From Paracoccaceae bacterium (lineage in GTDB: Bacteria; Pseudomonadota; Alphaproteobacteria; Rhodobacterales; Rhodobacteraceae), in NCBI GenBank assembly GCA_016744015.1, contig JADGFD010000020.1:1-32458 (forward strand): DNA of 32,458 bases, written 5' to 3'. Positions 21,702 through 30,306 of the stretch are shown here, piece by piece (within the stretch, counting starts at the first letter, position 1; every line of letters begins with the position of its first letter). The notes beneath the pieces are model-generated. The model was not told the DNA's origin. It worked only from the letters and a program-made list of their open reading frames with translations, and searched no databases. A program made the position numbers and the translations under genes.

Positions 21702-23011
21702 ATTTTCCGTAATTTCAGGCGGGTCAGCCGGTTGATCTCGCGAGTTTGCACTTCAAACCGCACGCCTTGGAAGGAAAAAACCTGCCCCTCAGCCGGGATC
21801 ATCTGCGCTTCATGAATAACCAATCCGGCTACGGTGTTGGCGTCTTCGTCACTAAGCGCCCAATCGCAGGCGCGGTTGAGGTCACGGATGGTCATAGAAC
21901 CATCGACAACCACCGAGCCATCGGCTTCGCGGGTGAGGTCGTCTTCGTCCTCATCATGCTCGTCGGTGATTTCGCCAACGATTTCTTCCAAAATATCCTC
22001 TAGCGTGATCAACCCTTGCAGCGAGCCGTATTCATCAACCACGAGCCCAAAATGCACTTTTCGTCGCAAAAATTCATGCATCTGATCGTTAAGCGAGGTG
22101 GTTTCGGGCACAAAATAGGGCTCCATTGCAATGGCCATAACGTCAAAATCCGCGAGGGTTTCCAGCCCTTTATCGGTAAAGCGCTGATGCACTTCCCGCA
22201 GCAGGTCTTTGGCGTGAATTACACCAATTATGTTTTCTGGCTCGTCGCTGTATAGCGGAATGCGGGTATGGCTGGATTGCAGGCATTGCGCCAGAATTTC
22301 GTCAGACGGCGTGTCGGCGTCTATCATCTCGATATCAGAGCGATGCAGCATGATTTCAGCCACTTCGCGTTCCTTCAGCTCAAGCGCGCCCAGCAGACGG
22401 TCACGGTCGGTTTTGTCAACCATGCCTTCGGAGTGATGCAGCGAAATAGCGTCGGCTATTTCCTGATGGGCCGCCAAAACCGAGGCCTCCGGGTCTGTTT
22501 CTACGCCAACCAGCCGCAAAATACCGCGTACCAAAAAACGGATGGTCCGCACGATGGGAGAGAGTAAAAGCACGATAGGCACCAGCACGCGTGACACCCG
22601 CGCAGCAGCGGATTCGGGGTTGGTAATGGCATATGTTTTGGGCAGGACTTCGGCGAAGATCAGCACCAAAAGCGTCATAACCAATGTAGCAATTGCCACC
22701 CCATTGGCCCCGACAAGCAGGGTAAAAAGGCTAGTGGCCAGTGCAGCGGACAGGATGTTAACAAGGTTATTGCCAAGCAGCACCGCGCCGATCAGTTTCT
22801 CGCTGTCATCGGTTAAATCCAGCGCCCGCTTGGCACCGGCATCGCCTTTTTCGGCCATGCCGTGCAGCTTGGCGCGGTTAGCAGCCGTAAGCGCGGTTTC
22901 AGAGCCGGAAAAAAAACCGGAGATGACGAGGAGCAGGAGGATAGCCCCGCCTATCCACCAGATTTCGGGCGGGTAGCCTGCATTTACAACATCGTTAGCT
23001 TCCGGCGGCAT
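21698..23011 (-). CDS. CNNM/CorC (HlyC/CorC) family membrane protein with CBS domains
   Basis: The 437-residue product has an N-terminal DUF21/CNNM membrane domain with about four hydrophobic segments (IWWIGGAILLLLVISGFFSG, LIGAVLLGNNLVNILSAALA, GVAIATLVMTLLVLIFAEVL, VLVPIVLLLSPIVRTIRFL) and the conserved SGSETAL. A CBS pair spans about 205-335 (ILAQCLQSSHTRIPLYSDEP, VHFGLVVDEYGSLQGLITLEDI), followed by an acidic stretch and the C-terminal CorC_HlyC domain. The family is linked to magnesium/cobalt efflux in some bacteria; haemolysis is a historical label. It is last in a minus-strand run after the 514-residue gene and xerD. Its end overlaps the arsR-like gene. Confidence 0.95.
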   Translation of the reverse strand: MPPEANDVVNAGYPPEIWWIGGAILLLLVISGFFSGSETALTAANRAKLHGMAEKGDAGAKRALDLTDDSEKLIGAVLLGNNLVNILSAALATSLFTLLVGANGVAIATLVMTLLVLIFAEVLPKTYAITNPESAAARVSRVLVPIVLLLSPIVRTIRFLVRGILRLVGVETDPEASVLAAHQEIADAISLHHSEGMVDKTDRDRLLGALELKEREVAEIMLHRSDIEMIDADTPSDEILAQCLQSSHTRIPLYSDEPENIIGVIHAKDLLREVHQRFTDKGLETLADFDVMAIAMEPYFVPETTSLNDQMHEFLRRKVHFGLVVDEYGSLQGLITLEDILEEIVGEITDEHDEDEDDLTREADGSVVVDGSMTIRDLNRACDWALSDEDANTVAGLVIHEAQMIPAEGQVFSFQGVRFEVQTREINRLTRLKLRKI

Positions 23012-23084
23012 GGCCTGTTTTCCTTTATTCAGTTTTCGCTATTATGCGGGGCTGGGCGCTGAATCGCAAGCGCTCGCGGCCCGG

Positions 23085-23972
23085 TTAAGCCAGCGGGTGT
23101 TTCTCCAACACCAGCGCCTTTAGGCGCTCATCCAAAACATGGGTATATATCTCGGTTGTGGCGATATCGGCATGGCCGAGCAGCATTTGTATGGCGCGCA
23201 AGTCAGCGCCATTGGCGAGCAAATGGGTGGCGAAGGCATGGCGCAAAATGTGGGGGGAAATTTGGCTTGGGTCCAGCTTGGCCGTAATCGCGACCTGCTC
23301 AACCAGCCGGAAAAACTGCACGCGCGAGAGGTGTTTTCCTAGCGTTCGACTTGGGAACAGGAACCTTGACGCTTGGCCCTTTTCTTTTAGCTCAGCCGCG
23401 CGCAAAGGCATCCATGCGGCTAGTGCCAGCTTGGCCGGCGGGCTAAGCGGCACCATCCGCTCGACCCTGCCTTTGCCCTTAATCAAAATCATACGCGGGT
23501 CCCCCTGAACAGTGGAAAACGGCAGGCTTACCAGTTCTGTAACCCGCAAGCCGGTGGCATAAAGCAGTTGAAAAAGGCAGGTATTACGCGCGCGAAGAGC
23601 GGGTGTCCGGCCTGTTGCTGCCGCGGCATTAAGGAGCGCAGACACATCGGATTCACTTAGGGTTTTTGGTAAGGTTTTTTGCTTTTTTGGCCCTTTTATA
23701 CGCGCAGCGGGGTTATCCGCCCGCCAGCCTTCCTGAAAGGCAAAGGTATAAAGCTGTTTGATAGAGGAAAGCCGTCGCGCGCGGGTAGCGGAAGCGAGTC
23801 CTTGGCTCTCAAGCCCCGCAAGATACCGGATGATATCCTCCGGCCCAGCGGTCTCTATCTCATGGCCATCTGCAAAATCCGTTAAGTCACGATGATAGCC
23901 TTTGAGCGTGTTGTCAGCGGCACCACGTTCGGCTTGTAGCGCTTCCAAAAAGGGCTCTATCCAGCGGCTCAT
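23085..23972 (-). CDS. xerD: Tyrosine recombinase XerD
   Basis: XerD acts with XerC at dif to resolve chromosome dimers at division. The 295-residue protein has the SAM-like N-terminal core-binding domain (about 3-85) and the catalytic domain with R143 (ATGLRVTEL), a lysine near 166 (IKGKGRVER), H241 and R244 (HILRH), H267 (LLGHADI) and nucleophile Y276 (EIYTHV). Its length and close fit to the XerC/D pattern argue against a phage integrase. The start ATG overlaps the stop of the upstream 514-residue gene as ATGA (23969-23972), so they are translationally coupled. XerD rather than XerC is chosen from the arrangement near aroK, as remembered from Rhodobacterales. Confidence 0.9.
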   Translation of the reverse strand: MSRWIEPFLEALQAERGAADNTLKGYHRDLTDFADGHEIETAGPEDIIRYLAGLESQGLASATRARRLSSIKQLYTFAFQEGWRADNPAARIKGPKKQKTLPKTLSESDVSALLNAAAATGRTPALRARNTCLFQLLYATGLRVTELVSLPFSTVQGDPRMILIKGKGRVERMVPLSPPAKLALAAWMPLRAAELKEKGQASRFLFPSRTLGKHLSRVQFFRLVEQVAITAKLDPSQISPHILRHAFATHLLANGADLRAIQMLLGHADIATTEIYTHVLDERLKALVLEKHPLA

Positions 23973-25513
23973 GCGTGCTCAAGTAGCAAAAGCTGAATAG
24001 CAATGCGCCGCGCGGCGTCCTCCAACCCGAGTTTTCGAAGTAAAAACAAGCCCTCATGCAGCGCCTGCGGGTCGGCATCTTTGCCATTGGCGAGCAAGGC
24101 CAGTGCTCGTAGTAGAACTTCGGCAAAATTACCGGATTCGACTTTCGCAAGCAGCAAAGGAATCTCTTGTTTTGGCGGGGTATGGTTGGCGAAAGCAAGG
24201 TGAATGGCATTTGGCAGCGCAGCGCTATAGGGGCTAAACCCCTTCACATCTGTGCGGCTTGCAAGCTGTGCGGCAAATTGCACGATCTGAGGATCTGCCG
24301 TGCCCAAATTGGCCCATTGCGCCATCGGGCGGTCCGCAATCAGCAGCAGGCGGCGGATTTGGCGGGCGATTTGGCCTGTGTTTTCATCAGGTGGCATATG
24401 CGCTAGCGTATCGGCATACTCAAAAGCAAAAGCGTGCAGCAATCCTGCCTCTGAAAAGGCAATCATGGCTGTGGCAATCGCCTCAACCAGCCGCTCACCA
24501 TCTTCGCTGATCAAGGCCGTATCAAGCTCTTGCACATATTCTGCCCGCCCCCAGGCCCCGCCAGATGACGCTGCGCGCGCACCTCTATAGGCCGCAAAAA
24601 GCAGGCCCGGCGGGATGGCTGAGGCCCGCACCAAGCGCTCGGCGGCCACAATGCGTTGCCGCGCGGGGGTGCGCAGGTTTAGATCCGCATTCAAATAGGG
24701 CAGGGGCAGTGGGGTATCGGGGCGGGGCAGCGCAAGGGATTCCCGCAAGGTAAAGGTGATGGGGTCTAAAGCGTCCGGGTTGCCCGCATCTTCCAGATCG
24801 GCAAACATTTCAGGGTCCAGAAAGCGCACGAGCAGGTCGGCGTCTTCAACCTCAATTTGCCCGAGGCTTTCTGCTAGCGAAACCGTAATCGCGGCGGCGT
24901 TCCAATCCCCCGCGCGGGCAAGGCAAATCACCCGTGTTGCAATATCGTTTGAGAGCGTGGGCTGGGCTTGCAGGGCTTCACACGGCGCATTGGTGCGCTG
25001 CCCAACCAGTGCGATTTCAAACCATCGCCGAAAGATATCTGGCTCGGTCGCCCCCGCCAGCATGATGAGCGTTTCGGCTTCGTCCAGCGCGCCAATGGCA
25101 AATAGCTGGTCGATGCGCGCAAGTAAAAGTGCGCCCTTGGGGCCGGCATCAAGGGGGGGGTCACTTTGGGCCAGTAAAACCTGCTTAAAAAGTGCCATGA
25201 CCTCGGGAACCGGGCTTGGCCTGACTAGGTGCAATTGCTGCACGGCAATGGCTGAGGGGGTATCCCCCCAAATCGCGCGCGGAAACCCGGTAACGTCTGG
25301 TGGCAAAAGCCCGGCGGCGTCTCGGCTTATCATTTCCAGCGGTATGGCCGAAATTTGGGAAGTGTTCAGCGGTGGCACCGTGCGCCCTGGCGGGGTGATG
25401 ACAAAGTTTGGCGGCTGCAACAGGCTCTCGGACAGCCAGTCAATGGCTGATAGCGGGGTTTGGGCCGCCGCCGCTGAGGCGAGCAAAGCCGCGCTGAAAA
25501 GCCCGCGCCACAT
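23969..25513 (-). CDS. Exported helical-repeat protein of unknown function, 514 residues
   Basis: The product starts MWRGLFSAALLASAAAAQTP, a clear Sec signal peptide. The rest is rich in Ala/Leu helices that look like degenerate TPR- or HEAT-like repeats (LLARIDQLFAIGALDEAETL, VICLARAGDWNAAAITVSLA, LLAKVESGNFAEVLLRALAL). No enzymatic motif is visible. It is coupled to xerD by an ATGA overlap and lies one base after the stop of a 60-residue membrane peptide. Both suggest a small conserved operon with a periplasmic scaffolding or envelope role. A similar unnamed gene between aroK and xerD is, as far as I recall, common in Rhodobacterales. No function is assigned. Confidence 0.88.
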   Translation of the reverse strand: MWRGLFSAALLASAAAAQTPLSAIDWLSESLLQPPNFVITPPGRTVPPLNTSQISAIPLEMISRDAAGLLPPDVTGFPRAIWGDTPSAIAVQQLHLVRPSPVPEVMALFKQVLLAQSDPPLDAGPKGALLLARIDQLFAIGALDEAETLIMLAGATEPDIFRRWFEIALVGQRTNAPCEALQAQPTLSNDIATRVICLARAGDWNAAAITVSLAESLGQIEVEDADLLVRFLDPEMFADLEDAGNPDALDPITFTLRESLALPRPDTPLPLPYLNADLNLRTPARQRIVAAERLVRASAIPPGLLFAAYRGARAASSGGAWGRAEYVQELDTALISEDGERLVEAIATAMIAFSEAGLLHAFAFEYADTLAHMPPDENTGQIARQIRRLLLIADRPMAQWANLGTADPQIVQFAAQLASRTDVKGFSPYSAALPNAIHLAFANHTPPKQEIPLLLAKVESGNFAEVLLRALALLANGKDADPQALHEGLFLLRKLGLEDAARRIAIQLLLLEHA

Positions 25514-25514
25514 C

Positions 25515-25697
25515 TTATTGCCCGAGCGGGGTCACCGAAATGGTGATCTCGGTTTTGTCAACCGGCAGGTCAAATAGCAAGGCATAGCCTGCCACAGTGG
25601 CGGCCCCCAGCAGGGCCAATACAATAAGAAACTTGATCAACTTGCGGATCATCTCTGCCTTTCCGCCCCCTTTTGGGGGTTTGCCTTCATCTGCCAC
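25515..25697 (-). CDS. Small single-span membrane protein, 60 residues
   Basis: The layout is a charged cytoplasmic N-terminus (MADEGKPPKGGGKAEMIRKL), one hydrophobic span (FLIVLALLGAATVAGYALLF) and a short outer tail (DLPVDKTEITISVTPLGQ). Its stop is one base before the start of the 514-residue exported protein, so the two are probably co-expressed and may work together at the inner membrane. The start at 25697 lies back to back with aroK. It is too short for family recognition, but its codon use and spacing support a real gene. Confidence 0.8.
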   Translation of the reverse strand: MADEGKPPKGGGKAEMIRKLIKFLIVLALLGAATVAGYALLFDLPVDKTEITISVTPLGQ

Positions 25698-25785
25698 AAT
25701 GCTAAACCGATATTATTCCGGCCTTGCGGCTACAATAGCGCGGTTTTTGCTTTGCTTCAATCGCGCAAAGCCTGAAAGTTTTTCC

Positions 25786-26325
25786 ATGAGCAGCGCCTTG
25801 CGCAAAATTGATAAACCTTTGGTGCTGGTGGGCCTGATGGGCTGCGGGAAGTCAAGCGTCGGGCGGCGGCTGGCAGCCCAGCTTGGCGTTGAATTTGTGG
25901 ATACCGATGACGAGATCGCCAAGGCGGCGGGGATGAGCATCCCCGAGATATTTTCAGAGCTTGGAGAGGCCGCCTTTCGGGATGGCGAGGTTAAGGTGAT
26001 TTCCAGGCTGCTTAAAGGCGAGCCCAAAGTGATGGCCACAGGCGGCGGTGCGTTTATCTCGCCGCTGGTGCGCGCCGAGATCGCGCGGGTTGGCACCGCT
26101 ATTTGGCTGCGCGGTGATCTGGAAACCCTGTGGGGCAGGGTGGAAGGCAAAACCAGCCGCCCACTTTTGAACACCGAAAACCCCAAGCAGGTGCTGGCAG
26201 GCTTGATGGATGAGCGTTATCCGACTTATGCCTTGGCCGATATTACGGTAGAAACCCACGCTAACAACACCCATGAGGTGGTGGTGGATGACATAATAAA
26301 TGCCCTTGAGAGGACCCATGACTGA
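25786..26325 (+). CDS. aroK: Shikimate kinase
   Basis: AroK phosphorylates shikimate at the 3-hydroxyl in the aromatic amino acid pathway. The 179-residue product has Walker A GLMGCGKSS (16-24), the DTDDEI shikimate-binding aspartate, FRDGE, ATGGGAF and the lid RPLL. ATG 25786 gives the family's usual length and start (MSSALRKIDKPLVLVGLMGC). The longer in-frame reading from 25597 runs antisense through the small membrane gene, and ATG 25699 would leave no promoter space. No strong ribosome-binding site is visible. The stop overlaps aroB by eight bases (ATGACTGA, 26318-26325). Confidence 0.95.
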   Translation: MSSALRKIDKPLVLVGLMGCGKSSVGRRLAAQLGVEFVDTDDEIAKAAGMSIPEIFSELGEAAFRDGEVKVISRLLKGEPKVMATGGGAFISPLVRAEIARVGTAIWLRGDLETLWGRVEGKTSRPLLNTENPKQVLAGLMDERYPTYALADITVETHANNTHEVVVDDIINALERTHD

Positions 26326-27433
26326 CTCCCTAAATGTGGCCCTTGGCGCCCGCAGTTACGACATTAAGATTGGCCCCGGATTACTGGCGCAGGCGGGGGC
26401 GCTGGCGCTGCCATACCTACAGCAAAAAAGAGTGTTTGTGCTGACCGATGAGAATGTGGCCGCGCTGCATTTGGACACTTTGCGTGCGGGCTTTGCGGCC
26501 TCGGGCGTGACCATGCAATCCCTGGCGCTACCTGCTGGTGAAAAAACCAAGGGTTGGCCGGGGCTAGAGCGCGCGGTGGAGTGGCTGATCAAGCAGCGGG
26601 TTGAGCGCTCGGATATCGTGGTGGCCTTTGGCGGCGGCGTTATTGGCGATTTGGCGGGCTTTGCGGCGGCAGTGCTGCGGCGGGGCGTGGACTTTATTCA
26701 AATCCCAACCTCGCTGCTGGCGCAGGTTGATAGCTCGGTTGGCGGTAAAACCGGCATAAACTCGGTGCTGGGTAAAAACCTGATCGGCGCCTTTCACCAG
26801 CCCAAGCTGGTGCTGGCCGATACGGACGTCTTGGGCACCTTGCCACCCCGCGAATTTATTTCGGGCTATGGCGAAGTGGTGAAATATGGCCTGCTCGGGG
26901 ATGCCAGCTTTTTTGAGTGGCTAGAGGCCAACGGCCCCGAAATGGCCGTCGGAAACGAGGCCCGCCGCATTCACGCCATCCGCCGCTCCTGCGAGATGAA
27001 GGCTGACATTGTGGCGCGGGATGAAAAAGAGCACGGTGATCGTGCGTTGCTCAACCTTGGCCACACTTTTGGCCACGCGCTAGAAGCCGCCACCGGCTAT
27101 TCGGCGCGGCTGCTGCACGGCGAAGGCGTGGCCATCGGCTGCGCGCTGGCCTTTGAACTTTCCATGCGCCTTGGCCTCTGCCCGCAGGAGGACCCGAGCC
27201 GCGTGCGGGCGCACCTTGCCAAGATGGGGATGAAAAAGGACGTTTCCGATATTGAGGGCGACTTGCCTGATGCCGATGGGTTGACCGCCCTGATGGGGCA
27301 GGATAAAAAAGTAAGTGATGGTAAAATCGCATTTATCCTTGCGCATGGAATTGGCAAAGCCTTTGTGGAGAAGCAGGTGGATATGGGTATGGTAAAGGCG
27401 GTGCTAGAGGACGCATTGAAAGGCATTAAATGA
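26318..27433 (+). CDS. aroB: 3-dehydroquinate synthase
   Basis: AroB converts DAHP to 3-dehydroquinate using NAD+ and a divalent metal. The 371-residue product has the glycine-rich GGGVIGDLAGF, PTSLLAQVDSSVGGKTGIN, the metal ligand glutamate in GYGEVVKYGLL, and histidines in LNLGHTFGHALE and LLHGEGVAIG. The start is ATG 26318 (MTDSLNVALG), with GAGGA upstream and an overlap with the aroK stop, which couples the two shikimate-pathway enzymes. The in-frame ATG 26300 is less likely. The downstream gene overlaps by ATGA (27430-27433). Confidence 0.97.
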   Translation: MTDSLNVALGARSYDIKIGPGLLAQAGALALPYLQQKRVFVLTDENVAALHLDTLRAGFAASGVTMQSLALPAGEKTKGWPGLERAVEWLIKQRVERSDIVVAFGGGVIGDLAGFAAAVLRRGVDFIQIPTSLLAQVDSSVGGKTGINSVLGKNLIGAFHQPKLVLADTDVLGTLPPREFISGYGEVVKYGLLGDASFFEWLEANGPEMAVGNEARRIHAIRRSCEMKADIVARDEKEHGDRALLNLGHTFGHALEAATGYSARLLHGEGVAIGCALAFELSMRLGLCPQEDPSRVRAHLAKMGMKKDVSDIEGDLPDADGLTALMGQDKKVSDGKIAFILAHGIGKAFVEKQVDMGMVKAVLEDALKGIK

Positions 27434-27966
27434 CCAGAGGTATTATATATATTGCCACGAGCCTCGACGGATTTGTAGCCCGAGAAGACGGCGGGCTTGA
27501 TTGGCTTATGAAACTCGATACAGAAGGCGATGACATGGGGTTTGAAGACCTAATGGCCTCGATTGATGGCTTGGTCATGGGCCGTGGTAGCTACGAAGCT
27601 GTCGCAGGGTTTGATGACTGGCCTTACCAAAAACCGGTTATTGTGCTGAGCCGTTCACTTGCCGCCGAAGATATCCCTGAGCGCTTGCGCGATAAGGTTC
27701 TGCTGAGTCGTGAGAGCCCACAGGCCTTAATGCAGCGGCTTGAAGCCGAGGGTTGGAAGGCCGCCTATATTGATGGAGGCCTTGTTGTGCAGAGCTTTTT
27801 GCGCGAAGGCCTGATTGATGAGATGACCTTGGCGCGGGTTCCCGTTTTGCTGGGTGCAGGTAAGGCTCTATTTGGGCCGTTGAATGGGGATGTTGATTTT
27901 ATTCACACTGGCACAAAGTCTTTTAAGTCCGGGTTGATACTATCCCACTATCTCGTTTCGAAATAA
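27430..27966 (+). CDS. RibD C-terminal / dihydrofolate-reductase-fold protein
   Basis: The 178-residue product starts TRGIIYIATSLDGFVAREDG, has LVMGRGSYEAV, PVIVLSRS, AYIDGGLVVQSFLREGLIDE and VPVLLGAGKALFG. This is the pattern of the stand-alone RibD_C/YyaP-type reductase family (DHFR fold, NADPH-binding). The substrate is usually unknown, and there is no deaminase domain or rib operon here. It is the third gene of the aroK-aroB operon by an ATGA overlap, which probably reflects co-transcription rather than pathway membership. It converges with the radical SAM gene, 11 bases apart. Confidence 0.92.
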   Translation: MTRGIIYIATSLDGFVAREDGGLDWLMKLDTEGDDMGFEDLMASIDGLVMGRGSYEAVAGFDDWPYQKPVIVLSRSLAAEDIPERLRDKVLLSRESPQALMQRLEAEGWKAAYIDGGLVVQSFLREGLIDEMTLARVPVLLGAGKALFGPLNGDVDFIHTGTKSFKSGLILSHYLVSK

Positions 27967-27977
27967 GGGTTTGGTCG

Positions 27978-28922
27978 CTAGGCACTACAACTTGCCCCGC
28001 CCAGCACGCAGAATTTGGCGCAGTGGCGGTGGTTTAGTTTTACGTCGGCTTCGGCTTCGCGCAGGGTTTGGCCCATTTCAAAGGCTTCGTCATAGGCGAG
28101 CAGGGTGCAGGCCAGCACAGCGGGGCGGGTGGCTCCTTTGCGTTTAACCACCATGCGCGAGCTGGCGCACATGATGTCATTCGGGCTTTTATTGAGAATA
28201 CCCCAGCAGGCAGTGGTGATTTCCGGCACCTCCACACGCTCATCCATTTCAGGAAAAAGCACTGTAGTTGCAGGATTTTGCGCGTCAATCTTGAAGTTAT
28301 GCTTTGCATAGAGTGCGGCATATCCGGCACGGCTCTCGGCTTCGGAATCGCCCCACACAGAGCGGCCAGCGAGCGCCATTTTGAAGCCGTTATTCCGCAG
28401 CCACTCCATGCCTTCTATCGTAATATCATAAGCTCCTACGCCGCGTTCTTCATCATGAAGTTTAGGGCTAAAGTGATCGAGCGAAATCCGCAGGGTGAGC
28501 TTGTCACCGTAGGCCGACTTAAGCCGCAACAACCCCTCTTGCACCCGCTTGCGCATCATCGGTCTCATGGCGTTGGTCAGAACCAACACCTCATAGCCCC
28601 GCGCAAGCCCGGCCTCTATCATGGCAATGATTTCGGGGTTCATAAACGGCTCACCGCCCGTAAAGGCGATCTCTTCCACAGGCCAGTTCAGCGCCTCGAT
28701 CTCATCCAGATACGGCGCCATTTCGGCCGCGGTCAGGTAAACCAAGCGATCATTTTCAGGAGAGCTTTCGATATAGCAATTCACGCAAGTGATATTGCAA
28801 AGCGTTCCGGTATTAAACCACAGGGTTTTTGCGCCCGTTAGCGAAACCGAGGCCCGTTTTTCACCCTTTGCTGTTAGCTCGGGGTGAGAAAACTTTTCTA
28901 ATACGGGCGTTTGTTCGTTCAT
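27978..28922 (-). CDS. Radical SAM protein with C-terminal cysteine cluster
   Basis: The 314-residue protein carries the [4Fe-4S]/SAM motif C42-x3-C46-x2-C49 (LCNITCVNCY), the GGEP-type EIAFTGGEPFMNPE, and LTLRISLDHF. The C-terminus has further cysteines (TACWGIL, IMCASSR, LACTLL, and HRHCAKFCVLGGASC at 298-312). This suggests one or two auxiliary clusters, as in SPASM/Twitch-type enzymes. Start 28922 is chosen because AAGGA lies six bases before it; ATG 28928 directly abuts that site. It follows the hydrolase-OsmC fusion by 57 bases on the same strand, so co-transcription is likely. There is no adjacent small precursor peptide. The substrate is unknown. Confidence 0.9.
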   Translation of the reverse strand: MNEQTPVLEKFSHPELTAKGEKRASVSLTGAKTLWFNTGTLCNITCVNCYIESSPENDRLVYLTAAEMAPYLDEIEALNWPVEEIAFTGGEPFMNPEIIAMIEAGLARGYEVLVLTNAMRPMMRKRVQEGLLRLKSAYGDKLTLRISLDHFSPKLHDEERGVGAYDITIEGMEWLRNNGFKMALAGRSVWGDSEAESRAGYAALYAKHNFKIDAQNPATTVLFPEMDERVEVPEITTACWGILNKSPNDIMCASSRMVVKRKGATRPAVLACTLLAYDEAFEMGQTLREAEADVKLNHRHCAKFCVLGGASCSA

Positions 28923-28979
28923 ATTCATTCCTTCTTTGCGTGGCAGACTCCCCTGTTGCCAAGCCTTCGTCAAGCCAAT

Positions 28980-30218
28980 TTATCCAACATTCTCGTGAGG
29001 GGCCGCTTCCTCCGTCACAATCTCGATCTCGCTTTCCAGCGTCCGGTGCACGGGGCATTTATCCGCTATCTCCATCAGGCGCTTGCGCTGATCGGCGTCC
29101 AAATCGCCTTCAAGCGTGATCACCCGTTTAAACTGGTCAATTTTGCCAGTGGTGGTATGGCAATGGTCGCAATCGGTGGCATGAATTTTATTGTGCATAA
29201 TGTCCACGCTCACATGTTCCAGCGGCCATTTTTTGCGGCGGGCATACATGCGGATGGTCATGCTGGTGCAGGCCCCAAGGCCGGAGCTAACCAGCTGATA
29301 GGGCGAAAACCCGTCATCGGTGCCGCCATATGTAATAGGCTCATCCGCCGTTACGTGGTGCTTTGGCCCTGCGGCAATGTCTTGCCTGAAGCCCTTCGGG
29401 TCGGCCTCATCAACCCGCACAATGCCCTCTGGTGCTCCAATAGGGGCGGCGGGTTTGGGGAGGTTAAGGTAGCGCGCGGCCCATGTAGCGATAACATCGG
29501 CAGCGTATTGGGCGTCAGTTGCGCGGCTCAGTAAATGATCTGCGTTATCAAGTGTAATGAAGCTTTTCGGATGCTTGGCGGCCACAAAAATATCGGCAGC
29601 GTTATCAATGGAAACGGTTCCATCAAGCGGGCTATGCAGCACAAGCAATGCTTTTTTCATATGCGCGATGGCGGGTAAAAGATTGGCAGATTCGATGTCA
29701 TCGAGGAAATCACTGGTGATAGTGAAGCCGCGCCCTGCAAGGCTGACCTCTGCCGCGCCGTTTTGGCGAATTTCGTCAATGTGGCAGCCAAAATTGGCCG
29801 CTACATGGGCCGGGTCACTGGGCGCGCCAATGGAGACAACAGCCTTGACGCTGGCAATTTGCCCCGCGGCCTTGAGCACCGCTGCCCCGCCAAGCGAATG
29901 GCCCACCAGCAGGCTAACCGGCTGGCCAATGGCGTCCATATGCGCGGCGGCTTTTACGAGGTCACCCACATTCGAGGTGAAATCCGTGTTGGCAAATTCG
30001 CCATCTGAATGGCCCAAGCCTGTGAAATCAAAACGCAAAACAGCGATCCCGGCAGAGGCGAGCCGCTGCGAAATGCGCTTAGCGGCCATGATATCTTTTG
30101 AGCAGGTAAAGCAGTGGGCAAAAATGGCGGTGGCTAAAATGGGCCCACTTGGCTTATCAAAAAGGGCGGCAAGTTCGGCGCCGGTATGGCCGGTGAAAGA
30201 AAGTTTTTCGCTTGGCAT
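28980..30218 (-). CDS. Bifunctional alpha/beta hydrolase - OsmC family protein
   Basis: The 412-residue product fuses two domains. Residues 1-255 are an alpha/beta hydrolase: nucleophile S108 in VGHSLGG, an acid in HSPLDGTVS (D199) and H228 in LDNADHLLSR. Residues 265-412 are OsmC/Ohr-like with the two redox cysteines C317 (GLGACTSMT) and C388 (DKCPVHRTLE), and an extra CDHCH segment at 350-354. OsmC-type domains reduce organic hydroperoxides through these cysteines; the hydrolase substrate is unknown. The fused arrangement occurs in many proteobacteria. It is first in the minus-strand pair with the radical SAM gene and diverges from the DUF3445 gene across 88 bases. Confidence 0.95.
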   Translation of the reverse strand: MPSEKLSFTGHTGAELAALFDKPSGPILATAIFAHCFTCSKDIMAAKRISQRLASAGIAVLRFDFTGLGHSDGEFANTDFTSNVGDLVKAAAHMDAIGQPVSLLVGHSLGGAAVLKAAGQIASVKAVVSIGAPSDPAHVAANFGCHIDEIRQNGAAEVSLAGRGFTITSDFLDDIESANLLPAIAHMKKALLVLHSPLDGTVSIDNAADIFVAAKHPKSFITLDNADHLLSRATDAQYAADVIATWAARYLNLPKPAAPIGAPEGIVRVDEADPKGFRQDIAAGPKHHVTADEPITYGGTDDGFSPYQLVSSGLGACTSMTIRMYARRKKWPLEHVSVDIMHNKIHATDCDHCHTTTGKIDQFKRVITLEGDLDADQRKRLMEIADKCPVHRTLESEIEIVTEEAAPHENVG

Positions 30219-30306
30219 CGTTAAATCTCCGTGGTTTCATCTTAATCTAGGCCAAACGGAGCGCAGCGCAAGATGCTGAAACACAAGACAACGGAATCGT
30301 GACGCA

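Noticed and set aside
23085-23972. Tyrosine recombinase as a mobile-element integrase
   Set aside because: Length, pattern and operon position fit XerD; no element boundaries or cargo surround it.
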